A stretch of DNA of 64,000 nucleotides, taken from Streptomyces sp. CB00455. GTDB taxonomy: Bacteria > Actinomycetota > Actinomycetes > Streptomycetales > Streptomycetaceae. Positions 21,601 to 29,285 of this stretch are shown piece after piece (the first letter of the stretch is position 1; each line of letters starts with the position of its first letter). A program made the position numbers and the translations under genes. Under the pieces are notes generated by a model. It saw only the letters and a list, made by a program, of their open reading frames with translations, did not search any database and was not told the origin of the DNA. The stretch lies in contig NZ_LIVQ01000008.1 of assembly GCF_001905445.1 (NCBI RefSeq), positions 62,001 to 126,000 of the forward strand, written 5' to 3'.

Positions 21601-24600
21601 ATGTCGAGCCGCTGGAAGCGGACGTACGGGTGCGCCTCGGCGAACCGCTGCTCACCGTGCCGCAGGAAGGCGCGGGAGATGTCGGTGTAGACGTACGTCA
21701 CCTCGGTGCCCGACGCGGCGAGGGCGGGGAGGACGCTCGCGGTGGTGCCGCCGGTGCCCGCGCCGATCTCGATGACGGTGAGCGGGCCCTCGTGGCGGGA
21801 CAGCAGGTCCTGGACGGCGCCCACGACGAGTTCGTTGGCGCGGTCGACGACCGGGCTGCCCCGGTAGGCGCCTTCGACGAGGGCGCTGGAGCCGCCCGGG
21901 AACATCACGTCGGTGGCGCGGACGCTGCCACGCAGCACGCCGAAGAGGTTCTGCATGCAGGGGCGCAGCAGCCGGTCGAAGCGGTTGAGCGCGGGCTTGC
22001 GCTCGCACAGCTCGACCAGGTCTGCCTCGGGGTCCTGCGCGGCCCGGCGTCCGGCGGGGACGAGTGCTCCGCCCCGGTCTTCGAGGAAGCCGCCCTCGGT
22101 CAGCTGGCGAAGGAGCTCGGAGAAGAGCCTGCGCTGCGCGGGTACGACGCCCAGCCGCTCGGCGAGCGCGGCGGGCTGCCAGCTCTCGGCGTCGCCCAGG
22201 TACACGCCTTCGCGCCGCAAGAGCGTCCACAGCCAGTCGCACATGACCTCGGTCAGGCGGGCGTCGTCGGCCTCGGTGAGCAGCCGGGCGACCGGGGGGA
22301 GCTGGGACAGCGACGGCACAAGGGTCACGTCGTCGGAGGGCGTCGCCGGATGGGTCGGCGTCGTCCCCGGGCCGACCGGGTGTCCGGCGGCCCGACGCGG
22401 CTCGGCGCCGACCGCGGCGAGTGCGGCCGCGTCTGCCTTGACCACGACGACCTGCCGGTCCTCACGTCCGAGCACGGCGTGCACGGCGGCCATCCCCTCC
22501 TGCGGGGTGATCGAATGGATTCCGGTGGCGGCGAGCCGCTCGCGGTAGCGCTCGTCGGCGACGATGCCGACGGTTCCCCAGTAGCCCCAGTTGATGACGG
22601 CGACCCGGGCCTCAAGCATCCAGTCGAGGTGGTGGGCGAAGGAGTCCTCGAAGGTGGATCCGGCCGCGTAGTTGCTCTGGCCGGCGCTGCCTGACAGGGC
22701 GACCGCCGAGGAGAAGAAGAGGACGAAGTCCAGGCCGCCCACGCCTCTCAGGGCGGCGTGCAAGGCGACCGAGGTGTGCGCCTTGGCGTCGAGGACGGAG
22801 CGGAAGGTCTCCTCCGTCATCGTGGCGACGGTCTGGTCGCGCAGGACGATCGTGGCGTGGAAGACCCCGTGCAGAGCGCCGTGGGCGCTTCTGGTCCACT
22901 CGACGGCTTCCCGCAGAGCGGCGGGGTCGGTCGCGTCGGCCCGGCGGTAGGAGACCAGGGTGCCGTCCGGGTCGATGGCGCGCAGCCGTGCGCGGCGGTC
23001 GGCGTCCAGTTCGCTGCGGCCGAGGAGGACGACCTTCGCCCGGTAGCCGCGCACCAGCCATTCGGTGAGTTCCAGGCCGATGCCCCCGGCCCCGCCCAGG
23101 ATCAGGTAGGTGCCGTCCCGGCGGATCCGCTCCTTCGGGGGCGTGACGGCGACCGGGGCGAGCCGGCGGTGGTGGAGCACGCCGCGGCGCAGTGCGTAGG
23201 GGCCGCCGGCGGGGGCGTCCAGGACGTCCGCCGAGGGCGCGTCGGCGGAGGAGCGGTCGACGACGGCGACCTGCCAGCGGGGGTGCTCCTGAGCCAGCGA
23301 CAGGGCCAGGCCGTGCAGGCCGGCCGCGTACGGGTTGGCGACGGGTTCGCCCGCCGTGGTGAGGGCGTCCTCGGTGACCACGGTGAGGCGGACGGCCGAG
23401 CGGGTCCGCTGGAGGACCTTGGCGAGCCGGAACAGGGCGAGGACACCGCGTTCCTGGGCCGCTTCGAGCGCGGCGGTGTCGTCGGTGCCGCCCCCGGCGC
23501 GGGGGGCGAGGAGGATCACGTGGTCGGGTTTGCCGGTCGCGGTGGCGACGCGGTCGTGGTCCAGTTCGACGACGGCGCCGCCGAGGCGGGTGCGCAGGGC
23601 GGCTGCCAGCGGCGCCGAGTCCGGTCCGCGCACGAGCCACGTGGCGGCCGCGTCCGGAAGCGGTTGCGGGGAACGGCCGGGCAGCTCGGTCCAGCGCGGT
23701 ACGAACATCAGGTCGTCCGCGGCGGCCGCCGCCGCGGCGGAGACGGCGGCTGCGCCGGGGGATCCCGCAGTGGCGGGGGTTCCGGTCGGCCGGGCCTGGG
23801 CGACGCCGGGCGCGGGCCGCAGAGACAGGTCGCGCAGTCGCACGCGGACGTTCCCCTCGGAGTCGGTCAGGGTGAGGTCGTAGCGGTCGGTGCCGACGGT
23901 GCGGACGTGGGCGTATCCGAGGTCCGTCACCGGGGCGTGGACCTCGGCGGCGGTGAGGGCGTACGGCACCATCGCGGGGCCGTTGTCCCGGTCCCGGAGG
24001 ACGGCGAAGGCGTGCAGGGCGCCGTCGACCACCGAGGGGTGCAGGGCCAAGCCGGCGAAGCGGGCGGCTTCGGCGGGGATCCGCAGGCGTACGAGCGCCT
24101 CTCCGTCGCCCGCGGCGATCCATTCGACGGCCCGCAGGGCGGGGCCGTAGAACAGTCCGGCCGCCGTGAGGTCGGCGTAGAGTCCGGCGCCTTCGTGGCG
24201 GCCGCCGAGCCGGACCCGTACGGCGTCGATGTCCAGGGTCTCCCCGGCGGGCGCGGACAGGGGCTCCACCCTGCCTTCGGCGAGGAGTTCGCCGGTGTCG
24301 TCGCGCAGGTCGAACCGCGTGCCGGTCTCGCCCCGGCGCAGCCGTGTCCTGGCCGTGCGCTCGGCGCCGGCCACGACGAAGGGACGCAGCCAGCGGACGT
24401 TCGACAGCCGCAGCCGCTTTCCCGCCCCGGCCGCCTCGGCGGCGGCGCGGGCCATCTCCAGGACCGCGGCGGCGGGCAGCAGGCGGGTCTCACCGAGCCG
24501 GTGGCCGCCGATGTAGGGGTGCTCGGGGTCGAAGGCGGTCCGGTAGGTCAGGCCGTCCAGGCTCTCGGCCGGGTCGATCGCGTCGAGCAGCGGGTGCACC

Positions 24601-27600
24601 GGACCCGCTGCGGTCCGCTCGGCGGCCGGTGCGGCCGGGAGGGGCGGCGACCAGATGGTGTCGGTGAGCCAGCAGCGGAGTTCCTCGAAGGGGTAGCCCG
24701 GCAGCGGCACCCGGCTGCCGTTCCCGGCCGGCCACGTGACCGGGGCTCCGGCGGCCCAGGCGGCGCCGATCGATGCCGGATCGCTGCTCGTGGGGGCGGC
24801 GCCGCGGGAGGCGGCGCGGCCGCGGGCGCTGCCGGTCCAGACTCCCGTCGGGTCCTGCCCGCGCAGCCGGGCCACCAGCTCGGTGACGGTGGAGGCCAGG
24901 ACGACCATGCGGTCCGCCCACTCCTCGCGCCCCTGCTGGAGGGTGAACGCCACGTCCGCGAGGCGGGGTGACGACCCGTCCGCCAGGCCGCGCTCCAGGG
25001 TGTCCGCCAGTTCGGCGGCGAGGACCGGGAGCTGTTCGGGCACCCGGGTCGAGAGCGGGAACAGGTACGGTCCGGCCTCCTGCCCGGCCGCCGGCGGGGC
25101 GACGTACTCCTCCACGACGAGGTGGGCGTTGGCCCCGCCGGCGCCGAAGGAACTGATACCTGCGCGCCGGGGCGCGCCGGCGGGCCGGGGCCACGGGGCG
25201 AGGTCGCGCTGCACGTGCAGCGGGGTCGAGTCGAAATCGATGTTCGGGTTGATCGGGTCCGCGTGCAGCGAGGGCACGAGCCGGCCGTGCCGCATCTGGA
25301 GCAGCACCTTGCACAGCCCGGCCATGCCGGAGGCCGATTCGAGGTGGCCGACGTTGGACTTGACCGAGCCGATCGGAAGGCTGCGCGGGGGCAGCCCGGC
25401 TTCGGCCAGGGCGCGGGCGAGTCCGCGGATCTCGACGGGGTCGCCGAGGGCGGTGCCGGTGCCGTGCGCCTCAAGGTAGCCAAGGGTGGCCGGATCCACG
25501 CCCGCCTCGCCGAGCGCCTGGGCGACGAGGTCGCCCTGGGCGACGGGGTTGGGCACGGTGAAGCCGTTGGTGCGCCCGCCGTGGTTGACGCTGGTCCCGA
25601 GGATGACGCCGTGGATGTGGTCGCCGTCCCGGACGGCGTCCGCGAGCGGCCGGAGCAGCACCGCGCCGACGCCCTCGCCGGGGACGTAGCCGTCGCCGTC
25701 CGCGCCGAAGCTGCGGCAGCGGCCGTCGCTGGAGGTGAAGCTGCCCTGGCCGAGGAAGCGGTACTTGTACGGGTGGACATGCAGGTTGACCCCGCCCGCG
25801 ACAGCCATGTCGGTGTCCCCGGCGCGCAGGTCGCGCACGGCCAGGTGAATGGCCGTCAGCGAGGAGGAGCACATCGTGTCCACGCCCAGGCTGGGGCCGG
25901 TGAGGCCGAGGGTGTAGGAGACGCGGTTGGCGATGGAGGCGTGCGAGGAGGCGCCGATCCGGCCGTCCTCGGCCTCGTGCAGCTGGTAGAGCCCGTACAT
26001 CGCGCCGACGTACACGCCGACGCGGTGGGAGCGCAGGTCCGCGCGGGTTCGTCCGGCGTTCTCCATCGCGTGCCAGGCGGTCTGGAGGAAGAGCCGTTCC
26101 TGGGGGTCGACGATCTCCGCCTCGCGGGGCGAGACGCCGAAGAAGAGCGGGTCGAACATGTCGATGCCGCGCAGGAAGCTGCCCCAGCGGCTGTAGCGGG
26201 CCGCCCGGTCGGCGGGAGTGGCCTGGTCGTAGTCCCGCCAGTCCCACCGGTCCGCCGGGATTTCGGTGATCAGGTCCCGGCCCGCCTGGAGGTGGTCCCA
26301 GAACTGGTCGAGGGTGTCCGATTCGGCGAAGCGGGCGGCGATGCCGACGATGGCGATCGGCATGGGCCCCGAGGAGGCGTGGGCGGGGGACGCGGTGGCA
26401 CCCGGCAGTACGGCCGGGGCGGCGGCCGCCGGCTGCGGGATCCCGTCCCCCCCGGGTGCCTGCGCGGGCGCCGGTTCGGGCGCGGGCGCCAGTTCCGCGA
26501 GGCGGGAGGCGTGGTGCTCGGTGAACCAGCCGGCGAGGGAGCGCAGATCCTGGTACTCGAAGAACAGGGTCTTCGGCAGGGATCCGAAGTGGTCCTCCAG
26601 GCGACGGGTCAGGTCCATGATCAGCAGGGAGTCGATGCCGAACCGCTCGAACGGCGCGTCGGCTTCCATCTCCTCGGCGGGGATCTCGAAGACCTCGGCG
26701 AGCACCCCGCGCAGGAACTCCTCGGCCGCGTCGGCGGACGGCGCCGCCGGCTCCCCGGACGGGGACGGGACCGACGGGACCGACGGAAGTGCGCGCGGGA
26801 CGGGCACGGCGGGGGCCGACGGGGCCGAGGGCGCAGGTGCGTTCACCACCTCGCGCAGGCGCGCCAGATTGCCGTGCGCGACCAGGACGTGGTCGCCGTC
26901 GTGGCCCAGCGCCCGGTCGAAGGCCTCCAGTCCGGCGTCGGTGGGCATGGCCACCAGGCCGACCTGACGGGCCATCCGGGCCGCCGCGGCCTCGTCGGCG
27001 TCGACGCGTATTCCCCCGTCGGCCCACAGCGACCACAGCACGGAGAGGCTGCGGCCCGGCCGTCCGCTGCCCCGGCGCCATGCCGTGAACGCGTCGAGGA
27101 AGCGGTTCGCGTACGCGTAGTCGGTCTGACCGGGGCTTCCCGCGGCCCCCGACATGGAGGAGAAGGCGATGAAGAAGTCCAGCGGGTCGCCGGCGGTGGC
27201 CCGGTCCAGCTCCACGGTGCCCCGGACCTTCGGGCCGAGCACGGCCGCGCTCTGCTCGTCGGTCTTGCCGATCAGCAGCGCGTCCCGGGTGGTTCCGGCG
27301 AGGTGCAGGACCCCGTGGAGCGGCCCGAAGGAGCCGTGGATCCGCTCGACGAGGTCCCCGGCGGCGCCGGGAGCGCCCAGGTCGGCCGGTATGTAGTGGA
27401 CGTCGAGACCGGCGGAGCGCAGTTCACTGAGGTCGGCCTGCGCCGAACGGCCCGTCAGGACGTAGCGGGCGTCCCCTCCCAAGTGGGCGACGAGCCGGCG
27501 GCCGAGGGCGCCCGCGCCGCCGGTGACCAGCACGGTGCCGCGCGGGGCGAGCGGTGCCGGGTCGGGGGCGACGGGCTCCCAGCGCGGCACCTGCCGGCCG

Positions 27601-29285
27601 GCGGCCGTGTACCGGACCCGGAACTCGTGGGCGGCGCGCCCCTCGGAGTCGACGGTGGCGGTGAGGCCCGTCGTGCCCGCGTCGACCGCGGACACGAGGA
27701 ACTGCGGGTCCTCGTTGGCGAGGGCCCGCGCGAACCCGTCCAGGGCCTCGGCGCGTGCGTCCTCGATCCCGCCGGACGTGCGGAACACGTGCAGGACGCG
27801 CACCGGGTGGCGGGTCGGCTGGGCCGCCCAGGACCGGTACAGCCCGGTGAGCGCGGGCAGCGGGTCGCCGTCCGAGGTGTGCACGAGGAGGAGTTCCCCG
27901 TCGTGGGGGAAGACGGAGTCCTCGGTGGTGCGTGCGGCTCCGGTGAAGGTCTCCTCGCCGAGCAGGAGGGTGCGCACGGTCCGGCCGGCGGCCGGCGCGG
28001 GGGCGTCCTGCCAGCGCTGTGCGAGCAGGTGGGCGCCGATGGTGCCGTCCAGGCGGGCGGAGCCGTCGACCGGCCTGGTGACGACGGCGCGCAGCCGCAC
28101 GCGGACCCGGCCCTGGTCGTCGGCGAGGGCGATGTCGTGGCCGGCCGGTGTCCGCACGGCGTGCACGTGGCCCTGTTCGGGGAGCGGTCCGAAGATCTCG
28201 ACCGCGTCCAGGGAGAAGGGCAGTTCCCGGGCGCGCGGGGCCGAGGGGGCCTCGTCGGTCCACAGGCAGGCCTGGAGCATCGCGTCGAGCAGGGAGGGGT
28301 GGAGGACGAAATCCGAGAAGGGGAGGTCCGCCGCGCCGGGTACGGCGACGTGCGCGAGGACCTCGCCCGGCGCGGACCGCACCGAGCGCAACCCCTGGAG
28401 GCTGGGCCCGTAGCCGCCGCCGAGGGCGCCGAAGACCTCGTAGCACTCCTCGGCGGTGGCGGTACGGGGCAGCCGGGTCCGGATCGCGTGCAGGTCGAGG
28501 CGCGGTGCCTCGGGCCGGGCGCCGAAGCGGAGGGTGCCGGCGGAGCAGAGCGCGCCTTCGGCGCTGCCGTCGGTGAGCCGGACCTCGTACGAGACCCCGT
28601 CGGCCGTGGGCGCGAGGTGCAGGCGCACGCGGGCCGGCTCGTCCTCGACGACCACGGGGCGGGCCCACAGCACGTTGACGATGCCGGTGGCGCGGCCGTG
28701 ACCCTGCTGTTCGGCCGCGGCCACCGCGAACTCCAGGGCCGCCACGGCGGGCAGGATCCGGATCCGGCCCAGGGCGTGGTCGCGCAAGTAGAACTCTTCG
28801 CCGGTCAGCAGCCGTTCGCCGGGGCCGTCGGCCAGACCGGCGGGCGGCTTGATCCAGTAACGGCGGGTCGGCCGGGGCGGCAGGGGCAGGGAGAGCCGGG
28901 CCGGACGGTCGCCGGAGGGCTCGGGCAGGACGATGTCCCGGCCGCCGACCCAGAGGCGGGCGGCCTCGGCCGGATCGTCGGTGGCCACCGGCCCGGCCCC
29001 GCCGCCGGAGGCCGCGGTGGCGTCGGCCGGCGCGGTGCCGGTCACGAGACCTTCCCCGTCGCGCAGGCGCGCCGCCAGCTCGGCGACGCTCCCGACGACG
29101 AGGGCGATGCGCTCCCGCAGGGGTTCCCGGCCGACGCGCAGGGTGTACGCGATGCCGTCCAGGGACGCCGACGGGTGCTCGTCCAGCCAGGTGCACAGCT
29201 CGGCCCGGTACCGGTCGAGCTGTTCGGGGCCGTCGGCGGACAGGAGGACCAGTCGGGCGGTCCTGTCCTCGGTGGTGCCGCTCAT
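9684..29285 (-). CDS. Giant trans-AT type I PKS, 6,533 aa, five KS domains (gene D)
   Basis: Start ATG at 29285 shares one base with the stop of gene C (TGATG). Order: flanking domain (about 10-65) without its KS, DH (HALGRIRILP, near nt 28770), KR (near 27520), ACP (FGIDSLLI); KS1 (DTMCSSSL, near 25870), DH (HRLGETRLLP), KR (near 23100), C-methyltransferase (EIGAGTGGT, near 21760), ACP (FGVDSL); KS2 (near 20260), serine-less ACP-like insert, ACP (HGLDSLGL), with no reductive domain; KS3 (near 17980), KR, ACP (YGLDSFGL); KS4 (near 14300), KR, ACP (LGVDSIMI); KS5 (DTACSSAL, near 10650) and a Pro/Ala-rich tail. No AT anywhere. Both DHs lack the Gly at H+4 of HxxxGxxxxP but keep His, Pro and the downstream Asp. 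KirAIV-like, covering elfamycin modules 7-11 and the KS of module 12. One of the largest single proteins expected in an actinomycete. Confidence 0.96.
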   Translation of the reverse strand: MSGTTEDRTARLVLLSADGPEQLDRYRAELCTWLDEHPSASLDGIAYTLRVGREPLRERIALVVGSVAELAARLRDGEGLVTGTAPADATAASGGGAGPVATDDPAEAARLWVGGRDIVLPEPSGDRPARLSLPLPPRPTRRYWIKPPAGLADGPGERLLTGEEFYLRDHALGRIRILPAVAALEFAVAAAEQQGHGRATGIVNVLWARPVVVEDEPARVRLHLAPTADGVSYEVRLTDGSAEGALCSAGTLRFGARPEAPRLDLHAIRTRLPRTATAEECYEVFGALGGGYGPSLQGLRSVRSAPGEVLAHVAVPGAADLPFSDFVLHPSLLDAMLQACLWTDEAPSAPRARELPFSLDAVEIFGPLPEQGHVHAVRTPAGHDIALADDQGRVRVRLRAVVTRPVDGSARLDGTIGAHLLAQRWQDAPAPAAGRTVRTLLLGEETFTGAARTTEDSVFPHDGELLLVHTSDGDPLPALTGLYRSWAAQPTRHPVRVLHVFRTSGGIEDARAEALDGFARALANEDPQFLVSAVDAGTTGLTATVDSEGRAAHEFRVRYTAAGRQVPRWEPVAPDPAPLAPRGTVLVTGGAGALGRRLVAHLGGDARYVLTGRSAQADLSELRSAGLDVHYIPADLGAPGAAGDLVERIHGSFGPLHGVLHLAGTTRDALLIGKTDEQSAAVLGPKVRGTVELDRATAGDPLDFFIAFSSMSGAAGSPGQTDYAYANRFLDAFTAWRRGSGRPGRSLSVLWSLWADGGIRVDADEAAAARMARQVGLVAMPTDAGLEAFDRALGHDGDHVLVAHGNLARLREVVNAPAPSAPSAPAVPVPRALPSVPSVPSPSGEPAAPSADAAEEFLRGVLAEVFEIPAEEMEADAPFERFGIDSLLIMDLTRRLEDHFGSLPKTLFFEYQDLRSLAGWFTEHHASRLAELAPAPEPAPAQAPGGDGIPQPAAAAPAVLPGATASPAHASSGPMPIAIVGIAARFAESDTLDQFWDHLQAGRDLITEIPADRWDWRDYDQATPADRAARYSRWGSFLRGIDMFDPLFFGVSPREAEIVDPQERLFLQTAWHAMENAGRTRADLRSHRVGVYVGAMYGLYQLHEAEDGRIGASSHASIANRVSYTLGLTGPSLGVDTMCSSSLTAIHLAVRDLRAGDTDMAVAGGVNLHVHPYKYRFLGQGSFTSSDGRCRSFGADGDGYVPGEGVGAVLLRPLADAVRDGDHIHGVILGTSVNHGGRTNGFTVPNPVAQGDLVAQALGEAGVDPATLGYLEAHGTGTALGDPVEIRGLARALAEAGLPPRSLPIGSVKSNVGHLESASGMAGLCKVLLQMRHGRLVPSLHADPINPNIDFDSTPLHVQRDLAPWPRPAGAPRRAGISSFGAGGANAHLVVEEYVAPPAAGQEAGPYLFPLSTRVPEQLPVLAAELADTLERGLADGSSPRLADVAFTLQQGREEWADRMVVLASTVTELVARLRGQDPTGVWTGSARGRAASRGAAPTSSDPASIGAAWAAGAPVTWPAGNGSRVPLPGYPFEELRCWLTDTIWSPPLPAAPAAERTAAGPVHPLLDAIDPAESLDGLTYRTAFDPEHPYIGGHRLGETRLLPAAAVLEMARAAAEAAGAGKRLRLSNVRWLRPFVVAGAERTARTRLRRGETGTRFDLRDDTGELLAEGRVEPLSAPAGETLDIDAVRVRLGGRHEGAGLYADLTAAGLFYGPALRAVEWIAAGDGEALVRLRIPAEAARFAGLALHPSVVDGALHAFAVLRDRDNGPAMVPYALTAAEVHAPVTDLGYAHVRTVGTDRYDLTLTDSEGNVRVRLRDLSLRPAPGVAQARPTGTPATAGSPGAAAVSAAAAAAADDLMFVPRWTELPGRSPQPLPDAAATWLVRGPDSAPLAAALRTRLGGAVVELDHDRVATATGKPDHVILLAPRAGGGTDDTAALEAAQERGVLALFRLAKVLQRTRSAVRLTVVTEDALTTAGEPVANPYAAGLHGLALSLAQEHPRWQVAVVDRSSADAPSADVLDAPAGGPYALRRGVLHHRRLAPVAVTPPKERIRRDGTYLILGGAGGIGLELTEWLVRGYRAKVVLLGRSELDADRRARLRAIDPDGTLVSYRRADATDPAALREAVEWTRSAHGALHGVFHATIVLRDQTVATMTEETFRSVLDAKAHTSVALHAALRGVGGLDFVLFFSSAVALSGSAGQSNYAAGSTFEDSFAHHLDWMLEARVAVINWGYWGTVGIVADERYRERLAATGIHSITPQEGMAAVHAVLGREDRQVVVVKADAAALAAVGAEPRRAAGHPVGPGTTPTHPATPSDDVTLVPSLSQLPPVARLLTEADDARLTEVMCDWLWTLLRREGVYLGDAESWQPAALAERLGVVPAQRRLFSELLRQLTEGGFLEDRGGALVPAGRRAAQDPEADLVELCERKPALNRFDRLLRPCMQNLFGVLRGSVRATDVMFPGGSSALVEGAYRGSPVVDRANELVVGAVQDLLSRHEGPLTVIEIGAGTGGTTASVLPALAASGTEVTYVYTDISRAFLRHGEQRFAEAHPYVRFQRLDISADPETQGFTPGSADLVVAANVLHATADLLATLRAVTRLLKPGGRLVLNEASSNVLTATLTFGLLDGWWLHEDAELRLPGSPLLSAPGWRKALALAGFTRSRAVPADEGLSQHVVVAETAPGGTTPTAVAAAPAAPPRTAEPALPSSGPSGTETEGEALLEAAREYVKDAFAQILQVPRERLWLDETYENFGVDSLTVPLIVDVLAEGMGELPVSLLFEYPTVREVADYLVERHPERVRALLPEPAAEPAPAPVAVPAPAPVVVPAVRTPDADVRPAARPAQSRPAADHRVAIVGVAGRYPQAEDLDAFWANLRSGRDCVGRVPADRWDHRAPADADGQPVSRWGGFLDGIDEFDPRFFQMSLREAELTDPQERLFLQTSWHALEDAGYTRARLRGSRVGVYVGVMYGHYQLFEDERGLAGGMGYASIANRVSYFFDFHGPSLAVDTMCSSSLTAIHLACEALATGQADYALAGGVNLAPHPRKYRQLAAGGFTGESGRCRSFAADGDGMVPGEGVGAVLLKPLAAAERDGDRILGVILGSSVNHGGKTGGFAVPSPGAQGEVIAQALRTAGVPADGISYVEAHGTGTALGDPAEIAGLVRAFGDLPAGSVALGSVKSSVGHLESAAGIAALTKVLLQMKARELAPSLHADALNPAVDWNTVPFRVQRELAPWTGSGPLRAGVSAFGAGGSNAHLVVEEHRTPDLRPDGAAGADVFPFSARDAEGLRRVVAGMRTWLGSTGTGADPRDIAAAAGVPVTAVDEPLDELGLDPATMVRLIGLGDSVGAGSVHGGTTLRELAGRAGGGAGVDLVRLARTLQSGREAMAHRFAVVARSAEELAEGLDSFLDGRPGGHTGVATAEPGAASLPSAEDPHGTARRWAAGEVFDWDAGRPGPVPALSLPGYPFARTRCWIDAVTPAVPPAAPVASAAPSASGTAGAPAQGTRLRDAVLALLGTASGFAPADLDPAGSFHEHGLDSLGLIRLADEVSNTFGVPVGPDQLLATPTPSALAEWLENEHPNAAPPLPAEPARDRPADDDPVVIVGMAGALPGARNLDEFWAALQKGGDLFSEVPADRWDSRAHYGDPALHPDRTRITRGGFMPDIDRFDPLFFGISPREARWMDPRQRLLLRTVWSALEDAGIDPTRLAGTDTGLFVGVGSSEYAELVQRSDTATDAYSSTGLTPSMLANRISYHLDLRGPSEPVDTACSSSLVALHRAAEALRLGHCDTVIAGGISLMLSPVTFASLERAGMLSPDGVGRAFDKDAAGYVRGEGVGAVVLKRLSRARADGNPVLAVLRGTAVNHGGRSNSLTAPNPRGQAEVIVKAHREAGVDPATIGYVETHGTGTVIGDPAETNGLRQAFAELYRDWGHPAPAVPHCALGALKNTIGHLEPAAGIAAVLRVLLSMRHGRITGDPHGPELNPHLALEGTACEIAVEARDWTPVAPGVPRRAGVSSFGYGGVNAHVVLEEYPAHEPAPSDRPAVFVLSARDPERLRATARSLVETRDGWEHDLAGTARTLQSGRTEHAERLAFVAESGEQAVDTLRRYLAGNFAGIHQGRVERHADRAPFDGRGDEETAAAWVRGATVDWSARWEATPQLRSLPPYPFASDPYWFTDGAPAATVAPVSVPATATASVSVPATATASVSVPATATAPLPATDPKTATGSVARPAAGSASASGSGAAGAPAGRAPVSLFTAEWVAEPVPPAAPHPGRVLVFGDLPVPDAVTVRAGSAYLDEGSTITIRPGEAEDYARLLTAGADRIVLQWPLLHPERPDLGIESAFLLVRAMTASRATARIQVLVPEGAMAEAWGGFDTSLRAALPGTAFGVVRIAGRVEPAALLAEVAAERLSSAAVRLSVTGRTVRVLTETDPSPVTESPLRQGAVHLVTGGAGGLGLLLARTLLSRGARVALTGRSSAADRARELAGLRALGDVAYFQASVEDQAAMARVVADVKQKWGALHGVFHLAATASRTPLPGKDLPEFRSHLRARVEGTRVLDEVTRDEPLDLFVLYSSLAGQLGDYGLVDYAVGARYLDGFAEERTALRTAGRRSGHTVSVDWPMWRAGGMHVEAEDERRYLADTGFRYLEAEEGERLLDLVLRLGRPQVAVLPGAPERMREQVGAMGIREHGPRARPAAPAPAAPAAPLHAGDLTERLRELVAELLGLAPKALDPEAGFGEYGLDSFGLQSLSAALEERYGVSVPTTTLFGENTVERLARHLLAEHPSLAERDRTPATASAEPAAAPATAAPSLSTAPTAPSAVASTTPTREDAVAIVGMSGRFPGSADLAEFWRHLRDGEDLITETPADRWDWQEVSRRFGGTARWGGFLSDVDRFDARFFKISPAEAEVMDPQHRLFLEHTWAALEDAGCRADRLAGRRVSVFAGVQFNDYESMVLRGEQVNPHAGTGLARTILANRISYLLDLKGQSESIDTACSSSLVALHRAVRALRAGESELAVAGGVSLVLSPQTVVAGNQLGVLSPDGRCKALDATADGYVKGEGVGVLVLKPLSRALADGDRVHAVIRGSAVGHGGHASSLTAPNPLAQAALLVEAYRDAGVPVGTVSYTELHGTGTSLGDPVEIDGLVRAHKTLADGPATPCGVGTVKSNIGHLEPAAGVAGVIKVVLAMRHRTLPKTLHLQTLNPLIDLTGTPFRPVRETTPWAPTDADGAPLPLRAGVSSFGFGGVNAHVVLEEAPATTPPTPLRDDTDEVFLLSGRDEAALRRYAAAMVEFLDADHGSGSGTDVPAQSLASLAYTSQVARVPMAARLALVARSTRDLRDQLAGHLAAQYTHGGTDGDHAWLAEPEGAEYLARLVREGRLDRLARLWQDGADIDWAALRTDRPQPASMPTYPFARERHWLTPPTATGDASAPQDSSLLLVKRWEAAPLPAAELPGGILVLARAENESLATRAFGPAAAVLRVDDGAEDSARRIAEAARLATAVIDLADVSDATLTAPDPDWPRIALLRELVTENRTRGFTYLHMTRGLTTFRTERPTLRGAAYAGLVRMLTAEYRGLSARTLDLDTLEPAALREAAAAELAATDPVTEACVRAGVRHRPVLRPADGAPASADWSADLTGRTVVITGGTGALGRLLAARLVERGADRLVLLGRTPLPARTQWPALLADPGTDPALAARLRDLAALERPGVRVVVETGPLDGIAGVLDRARREMGPIVGVVHCAGLGVMRDPAFIGKRTEDVLRVLEPKTTGLQAVLDGCADDPLRFVVLYSSVAGGVPALAVGLSDYALANSVLDRVAEYRTATGGVRAPVIRSLQWPSWRAAGMPEVDTPAYRDLGLRTLAPEAGLDLLDRAMSGPDPVVLPCVVDAGRFDAARLLAVPAPGRQDGTAPATAPSAAPSGVPAAQGLLRRVTGVIASTLRLDPGAIGGDEDFADLGVDSIMIAQILAALERDLGVVAEPSTILENPTVALLAEALRDQVPDLATPSEAAGPAPAEVAVPNPAEVTASAPAEAVTSGAAVAGAAARREDIAVIGIAAHFPGAPDHGTFWRNLMSGTDSVTEVPPSRWDKDRFWRPDAQTGTTVSKWGGFLDAIEDFDPEHFRIDPAGATHVDPLVRQVLETGVECLADAGLTPEEVAGRRVGVFAGARAANFGAHVAAAGPHSISGMAQNFIAAQLSHHLDLRGPSVVVDTACSSALVAVHMAAAGLRTGECDLAFATGVDILLDEVPFVGMSGAGALSPTGRCHTFDERADGIVLGEGAGTLLLKRLSDAVRDGDRIYAVIEGSAVNNDGRTMGITTPNPRAQREVIEAALADAGVSPAQLGYVEAHGTGTMIGDPMELKALTEAFRAHTDEVGFCGVGSVKTNIGHTLSAAGMAGLIKALLAVHHAQLPPTLHCATLNRRFRFEESPLFPVREPRGFTGRDGTRRAAVSSFGFGGTNAHMVVRQAPEAHVPSRGPLDPPRYRRRRFWFDPPAHTPAQPPAHTLAQPPARTPAPAPAPFFELDFSAVPEGKK
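9758..9805 (-). repeat. 24-bp tandem repeat coding a Pro-rich tail of gene D
   Basis: Two near-identical 24-bp units plus a partial third. They encode PPAHTPAQ/PPAHTLAQ between the last KS and the terminal peptide of gene D (FFELDFSAVPEGKK). This looks like a flexible linker before a docking peptide. Confidence 0.85.
16641..16730 (-). repeat. 30-bp tandem repeat (x3) in gene D linker
   Basis: Three head-to-tail 30-bp units, the third diverged, encoding SVPATATASV-type repeats. They lie between the KS3 flanking domain and the KR of the same module. This is an expanded interdomain linker that could vary in length between strains. Confidence 0.9.
19190..19380 (-). other. Serine-less ACP-like insert after KS2 of gene D
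   Basis: Same position (post-KS, before the flanking domain) and same carrier-protein-like pattern as the inserts in genes B and E. The motif reads DELGLDPATMVRL, with Pro where the phosphopantetheine Ser should be. The module's true ACP (HGLDSLGL) lies about 600 bp further downstream. Boundaries are approximate. Confidence 0.75.
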